From positions 1-23,958 of the forward strand of contig JADJOY010000051.1 in the NCBI GenBank assembly GCA_016713535.1: a stretch of DNA of 23,958 bases, read 5' to 3'. The stretch is from JADJOY01 sp016713535 [NCBI: Deltaproteobacteria bacterium] (GTDB lineage Bacteria; JADJOY01). The translations under genes and the position numbers were made by a program. How positions within the stretch are numbered: the first letter of the stretch is position 1; every line of letters begins with the position of its first letter. This document shows, one piece after another, positions 13,725 through 23,958 of this stretch. The notes beneath the pieces were generated by a model. That model made no database searches, was not told the DNA's origin, and saw only the letters and a list, made by a program, of their open reading frames with translations.

Positions 13725-14660
13725 TCAGGCGGACTTGGCGCCCGCGTCCGCCGGCGCTTGCGACGGCATGGTGTCGGTGGCCGGCGAGCCGTTGGCGGAC
13801 TTCGGTGTCGGCGGCGTCATGAGCGTGCTCTCGCCGAGTGCCGTGGCGGGGCCGCTCTTGGTGGGCGCGGCGCGGCTCTCGCTGCTCGCCTCGCTGGGCG
13901 CGAGGGCCGCGAGGTGGGTCGTGAGCCAGCCGAGGGTCTCGTCGAGGACGCGATCGAACTGGTTGCCATGGAAGCCGAACGCCTCGAAGAAGTGGCCGAG
14001 CCACGGCAGCACCACGCAGCGGCTGGTGGTGCCCGAGCCTTCGAGGGCGGTGTGCAGCGCGCGGGCGTGGTAGGGCGGGACGACGTGGTCCATCTCGCCG
14101 CCCATCAGGAGCACCGGGCACTTGATCTGGTCGACGACGTGGATCGGCGAGCGCACCCGGTAGGCCTCGTCGGCATCCTCGAAGACCTCGCCGAAGAGCT
14201 GCTTCAGGTCCTCCTCCACGTTGGGGAGGAAGGCGCGCGCGGCTTTCGCGTGGGCGGCGAGGTCGGCGATCGGCGCGAGCGCGACGACGGTCTTGAAGCG
14301 CTCGTCGGCGGCGGCGGTGAGCAGCGCGGTCTGGGCGCCCGTCGAGTGGCCGATGAGCGCCACGGGGTCGGTCACGACGCCCTTGTCGATCAGCGTGCCG
14401 ACGCTCTTGCGGATGGTGCCCACGGCCTTGGGGCCCGAGCGGTCGTCCGCGCCCTCCGAGCCGAAGCCGCGCTGGTAGATGCCGACCACCGCGAGCCCGG
14501 CGTCCACCAGGGGACGGACCAGCCACTCGTAGTCGGTGGGGAAGAGGGGCCGCGCCGGGACCAGGAAGACGGTGGCGCGAGGCGCGGAATCAGGGCGATA
14601 GACCAGACAATTGACCGTACGGCGGTCTGGTCCCGGAAAGCTCACCGTCTCGGTGCGCAT
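13725..14660 (-). CDS. Alpha/beta hydrolase (dienelactone/prolyl-oligopeptidase-like)
   Basis: The 311-residue product has the alpha/beta-hydrolase core with nucleophile elbow GHSTG (S106), acid D191 in GGEMDHVVPP and His H223 in PWLGHFFE. GIYQRGFGSEG near residue 60 corresponds to the oxyanion-side loop of the peptidase S9/dienelactone group. There is no signal peptide, so it is probably cytoplasmic. After about residue 253 a 58-residue Ser/Pro/Ala/Thr-rich tail follows that is probably disordered. It starts at ATG 14660. It lies 120 bp upstream of the GH2 gene on the same strand and may be co-transcribed. The substrate (ester, amide or acyl compound) cannot be inferred. Confidence 0.87.
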   Translation of the reverse strand: MRTETVSFPGPDRRTVNCLVYRPDSAPRATVFLVPARPLFPTDYEWLVRPLVDAGLAVVGIYQRGFGSEGADDRSGPKAVGTIRKSVGTLIDKGVVTDPVALIGHSTGAQTALLTAAADERFKTVVALAPIADLAAHAKAARAFLPNVEEDLKQLFGEVFEDADEAYRVRSPIHVVDQIKCPVLLMGGEMDHVVPPYHARALHTALEGSGTTSRCVVLPWLGHFFEAFGFHGNQFDRVLDETLGWLTTHLAALAPSEASSESRAAPTKSGPATALGESTLMTPPTPKSANGSPATDTMPSQAPADAGAKSA

Positions 14661-14750
14661 GGTCCGGCGAGGCTACCTGAGCCCGCAAACCGATGTCCAG
14701 GAATTCGCGCGTTGGAGACGGTAACCGTGAGCTGCGCGGCGACCCAGGTA

Positions 14751-15438
14751 TGGAGGGCCCGCCTCCGGCGGGCCGTGCAACGGCGACGACTGCCCCGGTC
14801 TGGAGGGCCCGCCTCCGGCGGGCCGGGGCGGTGCGGTCGCGGAGGGGGCGGCGCGACGGAGTCGCGCCCTCCAGCCCCATGGAGCGCCCCGGTCTGGAGG
14901 GCCCGCCTCCGGCGGGCCGGGGCGGTGCGGTCGCGAAAGCTGCGGCGCGACGGAGTCGCGCCCTCCAGCCCCATGGAGCGCCCCGGTCTGGAGGGCCCGC
15001 CTCCGGCGGGCCGGGGCGGTGCGGTCGCGAAGGCTGCGGCGCGACGGAGTCGCGCCCTCCAGACCCACGGCGACCCCCGGTCTGGAGGGCCCGCCTCCGG
15101 CGGGCCGGGGCGGTGCGGTCGCGAAAGCTGCGGCGCGACGGAGTCGCGCCCTCCAGACCCATGGAGCGCCCCGGTCTGGAGGGCCCGCCTCCGGCGGGCC
15201 GGGGGTGTGCGGTCGCGAAGGCTGCGGCGCGACGGAGTCGCGCCCTCCAGACCCACGGAGCGCCCCGGTCTGGAGGGCCCGCCTCCGGCGGGCCGGGGCG
15301 GTGCGGTCGCGAAGGCTGCGGCGCGACGGAGTCGCGCCCTCCAGACCCGTGGAGCGCCCCAGGTCTGGAGGGCCCGCCTCCGGCGGGCCGGGGCGGTGCG
15401 GTTGCGAAGGCTGCGGCGCGACGGAGTCGCGCCCTCCA
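14751..15438. repeat. Tandem array of seven 94-bp REPIN units plus a partial unit
   Basis: Units start at 14801, 14895, 14989, 15083, 15177, 15271 and 15366: the spacing is 94 bp throughout except the last, at 95. A partial copy lies at 14751. Each unit has a direct element (GGAGG head, stem GCCCGCC/GGCGGGC, loop TCC), a spacer of about 25 bp, then an inverted element (stem GCGCGAC/GTCGCGC, then CCTCC) and a linker of about 22 bp. The unit is thus an inverted pair with two different stems. The gap 14661-15483 holds nothing else. Long open frames through it are translations of the repeat. Confidence 0.93.
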
Positions 15439-15483
15439 TACCGGGTGTGCCGGTGCGGCGATCGCAGCGCCGGCGGAAGCATC

Positions 15484-15972
15484 TCACCTCTCGTTCCACG
15501 GCAAGACGTTCAGCGTCCCCTGGTATGGCCATTCGGTGCGCTCGCCGACGAGACCCGCACGGACGGGATTCCTGCAGACGTACTCCCACGCCGCGTCGTA
15601 GCTCTGGTGCGCGCGGAGCTGGGTGTCCCAGAAGTCCCGTTGCCAGAGCGGCCGATCGTCTCGTTCGGCCCACTCGCGAGACACGCCGGCCTTCCAGAAT
15701 CGGACCCAGCGCGGCAGCGAAACGTCGGTCCGTCGGGGAGCCACGAACGCGTGGAGGTGGTCCGGCAGGATGACGTAGCGCCCCACGAGCCAGGCGTCCG
15801 CGCTTTGCCACCATCGGACGAGGAGCGCGTGGCCCGAGTCATTGGCGAGGATCCGCTTGCGTCCGTGCGTCGTGATCGTGAGGAGCACGATCGACGCGCG
15901 GTCAGGAGTCGAGAGCGCGGGGTGATGTGGCGGGTGTCGCCGCGTCGGATATGGCGTCTGGGGCCGAGCCAT
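15484..15972 (-). CDS. REP-associated tyrosine transposase (RAYT), second copy
   Basis: The 162-residue Y1-transposase domain has HUH residues H72 and H74 in GRYVILPDHLHAFVAP and the catalytic Tyr Y131 in WEYVCRNPVRAGLV. It aligns along its whole length with the RAYT at 10780-11250 (shared TRR.PPHHP start, WVRFWK, WDTQLR...SYDA.WEY) but is clearly diverged, so the two are older paralogues. The ATG at 15972 is preferred over a TTG at 15990. It sits between the seven-unit array ending at 15438 and matching repeat units at 16035-16192, so the array flanks the transposase on both sides. It is probably the enzyme for that repeat type. Confidence 0.9.
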   Translation of the reverse strand: MARPQTPYPTRRHPPHHPALSTPDRASIVLLTITTHGRKRILANDSGHALLVRWWQSADAWLVGRYVILPDHLHAFVAPRRTDVSLPRWVRFWKAGVSREWAERDDRPLWQRDFWDTQLRAHQSYDAAWEYVCRNPVRAGLVGERTEWPYQGTLNVLPWNER

Positions 15973-16034
15973 GGCGAACCGGAAACGCAAGCGGCGTACC
16001 GGACCGGCTACCCCTCGTTCTGGGCCGTCCCGCG

Positions 16035-16192
16035 TTGCGAAGGCTGCGGCGCGACGGAGTCGCGCCCTCCAGACCCGTGGAGCGCCCCGGTCTGGAGGGC
16101 CCGCCTCCGGCGGGCCGGGGCGTTGCGGTTGCGAGGGTGCCGGCGCGGCGATCGCAGCGTCGGTCTGGAGGGCCCGCCTCCGGCGGGCCGAG
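16035..16192. repeat. REP-like elements flanking the RAYT on its 5' side
   Basis: This holds one inverted GCGCGAC-stem element, the standard linker, and two direct GCCCGCC-stem elements identical to those in the 14751-15438 array. The last hairpin ends 6 bp past the ligA stop codon. Confidence 0.88.
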
Positions 16193-16197
16193 GGTGC

Positions 16198-19061
<2,864 letters not shown>

Positions 19062-19095
19062 CGCGCGGCCTGGGCCGCGCAGGCGTTCGGTTCCG

Positions 19096-20016
19096 ACAGG
19101 GATCGGGCGGCGACTGCGGTGCGGACGGTCGTGCCCGTCGCCGGGCACGCGACGCGTGCCCCTCCCGGGGTCGCGGTGCGGCGGGGATCGGGGGGCGGTG
19201 CGGCGGGAGGGGCGCGCGTTGCGCGCCCGGCGATACGCCACGGCGTGGCGACGCCGGGTGCGTCGATCGCTGGAGGTATGGGGGGCGGGTACAGGGATCG
19301 GGCGGCGACTGCGGTGCGGACGGTCGTGCCCGTCGCCGGGCACGCGACGCGTGCCCCTCCCGGGGTCGCGGTGCGGCGGGGATCGGGGGGCGGTGCGGCT
19401 GGAGGGGCGCGCGTTGCGCGCCCGGCGATACGCCACGGCGTGGCGCCTGCGGGTGCGTCGATCGCCGGAGGTATGGGGGGCGGGTACAGGGATCGGGCGG
19501 CGACTGCGGTGCGGACGGTCGTGCCCGTCGCCGGGCACGCGACGCGTGCCCCTCCCGGTCGCGGTGCGGCGGGGATCGGGGGGCGGTGCGGCGGGAGGGG
19601 CGCGCGTTGCGCGCCGGCGATACGCACGGCGCCGCCGGGTGCGTCGATCGCTGGAGGTATGGGGGGCGCAGGGACGGGCGGCGACTGCGGTGCGGACGGT
19701 CGTGCCGTCGCCGGCACGCGACGCTCCCGGGTCGCGGTGCGGCGGGGATCGGGGCGGTGCGGCTGGAGGGCGCGCGTTGCGCCCCGGCGATCGCGACGGC
19801 GTGGCGACGCGGGTGCGTCGATCGCTGGGATGGGGCGGGTACAGGGATCGGGCGGCGACTGCGGTGCGGACGGTCGTGCCCGTCGCCGGGCACGCGACGC
19901 GTGCCCCTCCCGGGTCGCGGTGCGGCGGGGATCGGGGGGCGGTGCGGCTGGAGGGCGCGCGTTGCGCGCCCGGCGATACGCGACGGCGTGGCGACGCCGG
20001 GTGCGTCGATCGCTGT
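19096..20016. repeat. Tandem array of five 172-195-bp units with paired hairpins
   Basis: Units begin near 19096, 19291, 19486, 19669 and 19841. The first two are 195 bp; later ones are shorter through scattered small deletions, worst in unit four. Each unit has an inverted element (GGGCACGCG.CGCGTGCCC type followed by CCTCC), about 50 bp of spacer, then a direct element (GGAGGGG head, stem GCGCGC/GCGCGC type), and GGCGATACG as in the leader modules elsewhere. The array fills the whole gap 19062-20036 between the convergent rhomboid and phosphatase-superfamily genes. No gene is seen inside it. Confidence 0.92.
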
Positions 20017-20036
20017 ACGGCGCTCGCCGCCGCGCC

Positions 20037-22364
20037 TCAATCGCCGGCGTAGCCGAGGGCTTTGAGGGTCTCGCGGGCGGCGCCGTCGAGGGTCGCGCTG
20101 CCGGTGGCGAAGGCGGTCGCGGCGCGCCGCGCGAGGGTCTGCTCGAGCCGCGTGCCCAGGTAGAGCGCGCGCACCGGCTGCTCGGCGACGAGGTTCCGCG
20201 TCTCGTGCGGGTCGGCGTCGAGGTCGTAGAGCTCGAGGTCGCCTTCCTTGCCGTCGTCGATGTACTTCCAGCGTCCGTCGACGAGCGCCTGGCGCCCCCA
20301 GCTCTCGATGCTGCGGGACGTGAGCGCTCGCGCGGGCGGCTCGCGCCCGTCGAGGATCGCCGCCGACAGGTCGATCCCATCGACCGCCGGCGCCGCGCCG
20401 CCGCTCGCCAGCGCGACCAGCGTGGGGAAGAGGTCCACCGTGCTCACCGGTGTCCGGATCACCACGCCCGGCTGCACGCCCCACGACCTGGGCGGCCGGA
20501 CCACGAGCGGCACGCGCACCATCTCCTCGTACACGGTGGTGTTGTGGAACATGCGCTCGTGCTGGCCGAAGGCTTCGCCGTGGTCGGACGTCACGACCAG
20601 CAGCGTGTCGTCGTCGAAGCCCGCCTCGGCGAGCCGCTTCACGAGCTGCTCGACACCCTCGTCCGCGTAGCGGAAGTGCTCGTCGTAGCGGTCGCGCGCG
20701 AACTCCTTCTCCCAGTCGACGAGGTCGGTGCGGATCCGCGGCGAGATCGACTTCCAGGTGTCGATGAGCGTCGCGGGATCGGCGTTGCCGAGGAACATCC
20801 CGCGGTAGGGCGGCGGCGCCAGGTACGGGTGGTGGGGCGGGAGCTGGTGGAGATAGAGGAAGGCCGGCGCCTCGGGCGCCCGGTTCAGGAACGCGAGCGC
20901 GAGCTCGGTGACGGTGCCGTGGATCATCGAGCGCGGCCGCGGCACCTCGGGGTCGAGCACCTTGGTCTTGTCGCGGAAGAGCTCCTCGATCTCGTCGAAG
21001 TCGTGGAGGCTGCCGTAGCTCGCCGACGCGTTGGGGTTGGCGATCACCGCCAGCGTGCGCATCCCGCGCGCGTGGAGCGCGCCCGCGATCGTCGGCACCT
21101 CGGCGCCGAGCTTGGTCTGCTGGGCCACGACGCCGGTGCGCTCGGGGAAAAATCCGGTGAGGATCGCGGCGGCCGAGGCGATCGTGTACGAAGCGGGCGC
21201 GTAGACGCGCTCGAAGCGGACACCCTCGCGAGAGAGCTGCTCGAGGTAGGGCGTGGTGGGGCGCGCGTAGCCATAGGCACTCGCGTGGAGCGCCGAGGCG
21301 GCGTCGAGGATGACCAGGATCACGCGCTTGGGCGGCGCTGGCGGACGCCGGGGAGCTGGCGCGGCGGCGGCGGTCGCCGCGTCCACTGCGGGCGTGGCGC
21401 CGCGCAGCCGAAGGCGAGGCGATTCGAGCCGCACCTCGCTCGCCGGTGACCCGGTGATCCGCACCTCCAGCGCGCCGAGCGCCTCGGTGGAGCGCGGCAG
21501 CTTCGCGGTGATGCGCGTGGCCTTCGCGCCGATCGGCGCTCCCGCGACGAGGGGTGTGGCGGGCGCGCCGTCGCGGAGCAGCGCGATCGAGAGCTGCGCG
21601 TCGGTCGCGCCGCCGCCGCTCGCCGCGAGGTCGCCCGCGAAGCGCTCCGCGCAGCACTCGGCGAACGGGAAGGTGAGGCGGACCGGAGGGCGCACCCGCC
21701 AGCCGTGCTCGTCGCGGTGCGCGCCCGGCTGCGCGGCGGCGCTGCCGTCGATGGCGCTCACCGGCGACGCGTCGGCCGCGAGCAGCCGGATCCGCGAGAC
21801 CCGCGCCGCGAGCGTGCGTGGGTCCCCGGAGCCGGGCTCGACGTCGGCGGGCCGCGACGCGAACGCGAAGCGAAGCTGGAGGGTCGGCTCGCCGATCGCG
21901 AGCGCCTCGGCGGGGAGGTCGACCGCCACCACGCGCTCGCCGCGGCGCAGCTCGATCGGCCGCGCGGTGAGGTCGCGATCGCCAGCGCGCACCGCGAGCG
22001 TCTGCACCGAGCCGGCGGGGACCGGCGCGGGCGCGATCGTGAGCTCGAGGCGGCGCGGCCGCGGGTCGATCACCGTCAGGCCGAGGGTGGCCTCGGGTGC
22101 GATCACCCAGGCACCCGGTCGATCGGCTTCCACGCCGGGAGCGCTGAAGCCGGTGAGCAAGCGGATCGGCGGCGCCGCGTCGGCGGCACCCCCGCCGCGC
22201 ACGGACGGATCCCACGCGACGCTCTCGGTGGTCAGGCGCACCAGCGCGTCGGGAGCCGCGAGGTCGAGGGTTCGCGACGGCCCGCGCTCGCAGGCGGCGA
22301 GGAATGCGAGGAGGGCGGCGAAGGCGAGCGCGGCCGATCGATCCTGGGGTCGTCGACGAAGCAC
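20037..22364 (-). CDS. Sulfatase-like (alkaline phosphatase superfamily) lipoprotein
   Basis: The 775-residue product starts MLRRRPQDRSAALAF with a lipobox LAAC (Cys25), so it is a lipoprotein. Residues 26-345 are a beta-rich region without recognised domains. The catalytic domain begins at RVILVILDAASALHASAYGY (D354 as metal ligand), continues with PTTPYLEQLSREGV, TIASAAAILTGFFPERTG (393-411) and TSDHGEAFGQHE (D594, H595, H602), and ends with WKYIDDGKEGDLELYDLDADP.E. This is the layout of sulfatases and related enzymes, but the Cys/Ser-x-Pro-x-Arg formylglycine motif is absent, replaced by T394-I-A-S397. A phosphatase or phosphotransferase-like activity is therefore as likely as a sulfatase. 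The GTG at 22364 is chosen for the clean lipoprotein signal; GTG 22418 would overlap fabI. Confidence 0.82.
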   Translation of the reverse strand: MLRRRPQDRSAALAFAALLAFLAACERGPSRTLDLAAPDALVRLTTESVAWDPSVRGGGAADAAPPIRLLTGFSAPGVEADRPGAWVIAPEATLGLTVIDPRPRRLELTIAPAPVPAGSVQTLAVRAGDRDLTARPIELRRGERVVAVDLPAEALAIGEPTLQLRFAFASRPADVEPGSGDPRTLAARVSRIRLLAADASPVSAIDGSAAAQPGAHRDEHGWRVRPPVRLTFPFAECCAERFAGDLAASGGGATDAQLSIALLRDGAPATPLVAGAPIGAKATRITAKLPRSTEALGALEVRITGSPASEVRLESPRLRLRGATPAVDAATAAAAPAPRRPPAPPKRVILVILDAASALHASAYGYARPTTPYLEQLSREGVRFERVYAPASYTIASAAAILTGFFPERTGVVAQQTKLGAEVPTIAGALHARGMRTLAVIANPNASASYGSLHDFDEIEELFRDKTKVLDPEVPRPRSMIHGTVTELALAFLNRAPEAPAFLYLHQLPPHHPYLAPPPYRGMFLGNADPATLIDTWKSISPRIRTDLVDWEKEFARDRYDEHFRYADEGVEQLVKRLAEAGFDDDTLLVVTSDHGEAFGQHERMFHNTTVYEEMVRVPLVVRPPRSWGVQPGVVIRTPVSTVDLFPTLVALASGGAAPAVDGIDLSAAILDGREPPARALTSRSIESWGRQALVDGRWKYIDDGKEGDLELYDLDADPHETRNLVAEQPVRALYLGTRLEQTLARRAATAFATGSATLDGAARETLKALGYAGD

Positions 22365-22390
22365 GGCGCCGTTGGCGCCTGACCCTCCAG
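22365..22390 (-). repeat. Possible REP-like hairpin between ribosome binding site and start codon
   Basis: On the minus strand GGAGGG (22388-22383) is followed by TCA and a stem GGCGCC / GGCGCC (22379-22365), immediately before the GTG start at 22364. The head-plus-hairpin layout matches the repeat family, with three extra bases. It may instead be a chance sequence serving as a Shine-Dalgarno with a hairpin spacer. Confidence 0.35.
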
Positions 22391-22414
22391 CCGTTCGCGC
22401 GGCCACGAGCCGCC

Positions 22415-23182
22415 TCACATCCCGACGGCGTGGTAGCCGGCGTCGACGTGCAGCACCTCGCCGGTGATCCCGCTGCCGAGCGGCCCGAGCAGCGCGAGCG
22501 CCGCGGCGGCCACCTCGTCGGCGGTCACGTTGCGCTTGAGGAGGGCCTTCTCCTCGTGGTGGTGGAGCATGTCGCGGAAGCCGCTGATCCCGGCCGCGGC
22601 GAGGGTCTTGATCGGGCCGGCGCTGATCGCGTTGACGCGGATGCCGCGCGGGCCGAGGTCCTGCGCCAGATAGCGCACCGCCGCCTCGAGCGCCGCCTTG
22701 GCCACGCCCATCACGTTGTAGTGGGGCAGCGCCTTTTCGGCGCCGTAGTAGGACATGGTCACGATGCTGCCGCCGCCGCGCCCGTCCATGAGCGGCAGCG
22801 CGCCGCGCGTCAGCGCCACCAGCGTGTAGACGCTGATGTCGAGGGCGAGGCGGAAGCCCTCGCGGTCGGTGGTGACGAAGTCGCCGAGCAGATCCTCGCG
22901 GCGCGCGAAGGCGACCGAGTGGACCAGCACGTCGAGGGCGCCGAGTGTCTCGCCCACCTTGGCGAAGGCGGCGTCGATGGCGGCGTCGTCGGTGAGGTCG
23001 CACGGCGTGACGAGCGCCGCGCCGATGCTCTCGGCGAGCGGCCGCACGCGCTTCTCGAGGACCTTGCCCTGGTAGGTGAGGGCGATCTCGGCGCCCTCCT
23101 CGGCGAGGCGCAGCCACCCCCACGCGATCGAGCGCTCGTTCAAACCGACCACCAGCGCCTTCTTGCCCTTCATGCTCGACAT
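22415..23182 (-). CDS. fabI: Enoyl-[acyl-carrier-protein] reductase FabI
   Basis: The 255-residue short-chain dehydrogenase-type protein has the FabI nucleotide-binding start GKKALVVGLNERSIAWG at 6-22, CDLTDD at 61-66, HSVAFA at 88-93, and the catalytic Tyr-x6-Lys YNVMGVAK (Y155, K162) with Y145 ahead of it. It ends GEVLHVDAGYHAVGM, typical of FabI. It carries out the last reduction of fatty-acid elongation with NAD(P)H in the cytoplasm. The ATG at 23182 is preferred because GGAG lies 9 bases upstream; a second ATG at 23173 is possible. It lies between yjbQ (72 bp upstream) and the sulfatase-like lipoprotein gene on the same strand. Confidence 0.96.
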   Translation of the reverse strand: MSSMKGKKALVVGLNERSIAWGWLRLAEEGAEIALTYQGKVLEKRVRPLAESIGAALVTPCDLTDDAAIDAAFAKVGETLGALDVLVHSVAFARREDLLGDFVTTDREGFRLALDISVYTLVALTRGALPLMDGRGGGSIVTMSYYGAEKALPHYNVMGVAKAALEAAVRYLAQDLGPRGIRVNAISAGPIKTLAAAGISGFRDMLHHHEEKALLKRNVTADEVAAAALALLGPLGSGITGEVLHVDAGYHAVGM

Positions 23183-23254
23183 GGCTCGCTACTCCGTCAG
23201 GCTTGGCGCTCGCCCGTGAAGCTGCACCACGACGCCGCGGCTTCGGGGCGGTTA

Positions 23255-23626
23255 TCAGAAATCGATCAGCACGATCTGCTGCCAGGTGCCGAGCAGCAGC
23301 TGGCCGTCGGCGAACGGCACCGTGAGCGAGCAGCCGAGGAGCGCCGCGCGCACGTGCGAGTGCCCGTTGCCGTCGTGCCAGGTGTCCTCGTGGTGGTAGT
23401 GCGCGCCCTTCGGGGCGAGACGCTCGAAGAGCGCCGGGATGTCCTGGAGCAAGCCGGGCTCGTGCTCGATGGTGGTGAGGCCGGCGGTCGAGCCGGTCAC
23501 GAACACCAGCGCCTGGCCCTCGCGGAAGCCGTGGCGCCGGACCAGCGCGGCCACGGCGTCGGTCAGGTCGTGGATGTCACAGTCGCCACGGGTGGCGACC
23601 TTCACGTGGTCCGTGACGATCGGCAT
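23255..23626 (-). CDS. yjbQ: YjbQ/UPF0047 family protein
   Basis: The 123-residue product contains the whole family signature: GSTAGLTTIEHEPGL at 45-59, YHHEDTWHDGNGHSHVRAALLG at 77-98, and LTVPFADGQLLLGTWQQIVLIDF at the end. Conserved His and Asp residues in the DGNGHSHVR segment may bind metal. Some family members complement thiamine-phosphate synthase defects, but the true role is unsettled. It ends directly after LIDF, slightly earlier than many homologues. The ATG at 23626 is chosen because the frame upstream runs into repeat DNA. It is the first gene of a minus-strand run with fabI. Confidence 0.9.
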   Translation of the reverse strand: MPIVTDHVKVATRGDCDIHDLTDAVAALVRRHGFREGQALVFVTGSTAGLTTIEHEPGLLQDIPALFERLAPKGAHYHHEDTWHDGNGHSHVRAALLGCSLTVPFADGQLLLGTWQQIVLIDF

Positions 23627-23663
23627 GGAATCGCCCGAGTCTAGCCGCATGTTGGACGGTCGG

Positions 23664-23958
23664 GAGGGCACGCGTCGTGCGACCAGCGCCACGTGGGGCG
23701 TAGTCATCGCCGCCGTCTCGGATCCCTGCTCGATCCGCGCCGTACAGGGATCGACGGGAGCGGCGATGGTGCGTCGTCGCGTATCGCCGGTCGCGCGACG
23801 CGCGACCCTCCGGCCTTGGGTGGTCTCGTCGGAGGGCCCGCCTCCTGGCGGGCCGGGACGCGGGCGGCCGGGGCCGTCAGGAGGGCACGCGTCGCGTGCC
23901 CAGCGCCACAACGGGGCGTGGTCATCGCCGCGGGCGCGGGTCCCTACTCGATCCGCGC
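23664..23958. repeat. Direct repeat of about 78 bp flanking REP-like elements
   Basis: Bases 23664-23740 and 23880-23958 are similar copies. Both start GGAGGGCACGCGTCG, share CAGCGCCAC and GTCATCGCCGC, and end CTCGATCCGCGC. The second copy reaches the window edge and may continue. Its inverted element stem (CACGCG/CGCGTG) is intact in copy two and broken in copy one. Confidence 0.75.
23743..23855. repeat. REP-like elements with leader module
   Basis: The leader (ACAGGGATCGACGGGAG ... GTATCGCCGG) precedes a GTCGCGCG/CGCGCGAC hairpin with CCTCC near 23810, followed by a direct element with GGAGG head and GCCCGCC/GGCGGGC stem at 23831-23854. The gap 23627-23958 holds only these repeats. Confidence 0.8.

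Noticed and set aside
14751-15438. CRISPR array.
   Set aside because: The spacing is regular, but the intervals between hairpins are themselves repeated, not unique, and no cas gene is present. Each unit is an inverted pair of hairpins, as in REPINs.
11805-15773. A plus-strand open frame of more than 1,300 codons.
   Set aside because: It is antisense to the GH2 and hydrolase genes and then translates the 94-bp repeat. It has no domain; long shadow frames are expected at this GC content.
16160-16192. Intrinsic terminator of ligA formed by the adjacent hairpin.
   Set aside because: The hairpin is strong and well placed, but no U-tract follows on the ligA strand and the sequence is a standard member of the dispersed repeat family.
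23627-23911. Longer N-terminus for the YjbQ protein.
   Set aside because: The extension translates the direct repeat and REP-like DNA. Homologues begin near MPIVTDHVKV.

Overview
The window is very GC-rich by eye. Third codon positions are almost always G or C, and many genes start with GTG. It encodes an outer-membrane FadL-type barrel ending in Phe, a lipobox lipoprotein, FabI and an NAD-dependent DNA ligase, so the host is a Gram-negative bacterium. Secreted trypsin-like proteases and small secreted Cys-containing proteins with basic C-termini fit a Myxococcota or other former-deltaproteobacterial lineage (or a neighbour such as Binatota). That placement is inference; there is no rRNA or other marker to settle it.

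Layout. 1-511: a small secreted protein, then three 24-bp-spaced AT-rich palindromes. 924-2491: a toxin-antitoxin island with two convergent DUF433 antitoxin-like genes, a 15-codon micro-ORF joined by ATGA overlaps at both ends, an orphan antitoxin-like gene and a complete HigB-HigA pair with a probable autoregulated promoter. 2605-3359: a two-gene ATGA-coupled operon of an unknown basic protein and an MNT-type nucleotidyltransferase. 3668-4012: an internally deleted duplicate of the Nudix gene found at 9878-10659. 4089-8013: a probable operon of a FadL-like porin and two trypsin-like proteases, the second frameshifted. 8111-9230 (minus): a secreted protein, frameshifted near its end, that shares a C-terminal domain with the gene at 5-433. 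9878-14660 (minus): a Nudix hydrolase with a one-base frameshift, a REP-associated transposase (RAYT), a GH2 glycosidase and an alpha/beta hydrolase. 15484-15972: a second RAYT. 16198-19061: ligA and a divergent rhomboid protease. 20037-23626 (minus): yjbQ, fabI and an alkaline-phosphatase-superfamily lipoprotein. No tRNA, rRNA or CRISPR was recognised.

The dominant unexplained structure is a REP-like repeat family that fills most intergenic gaps. Each element has an invariant head (GGAGG, CCTCC on the other strand) next to a perfect hairpin. At least seven different stem sequences occur behind the same head, with both stem arms changed together. Elements occur singly, as inverted pairs, as seven tandem 94-bp units (14801-15438) and as five tandem 172-195-bp units (19096-20016). 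Two RAYT transposases lie among them. They are the likely mobilising enzymes, and this RAYT/REPIN system with exchangeable stems is the best candidate for something new here.

Caution: the frameshifts in the Nudix, protease-2 and 8111-9230 genes are all single-base indels at short homopolymers, and copies 3-4 of the 195-bp array show similar small losses. Some 'pseudogenes' may therefore be sequencing errors.
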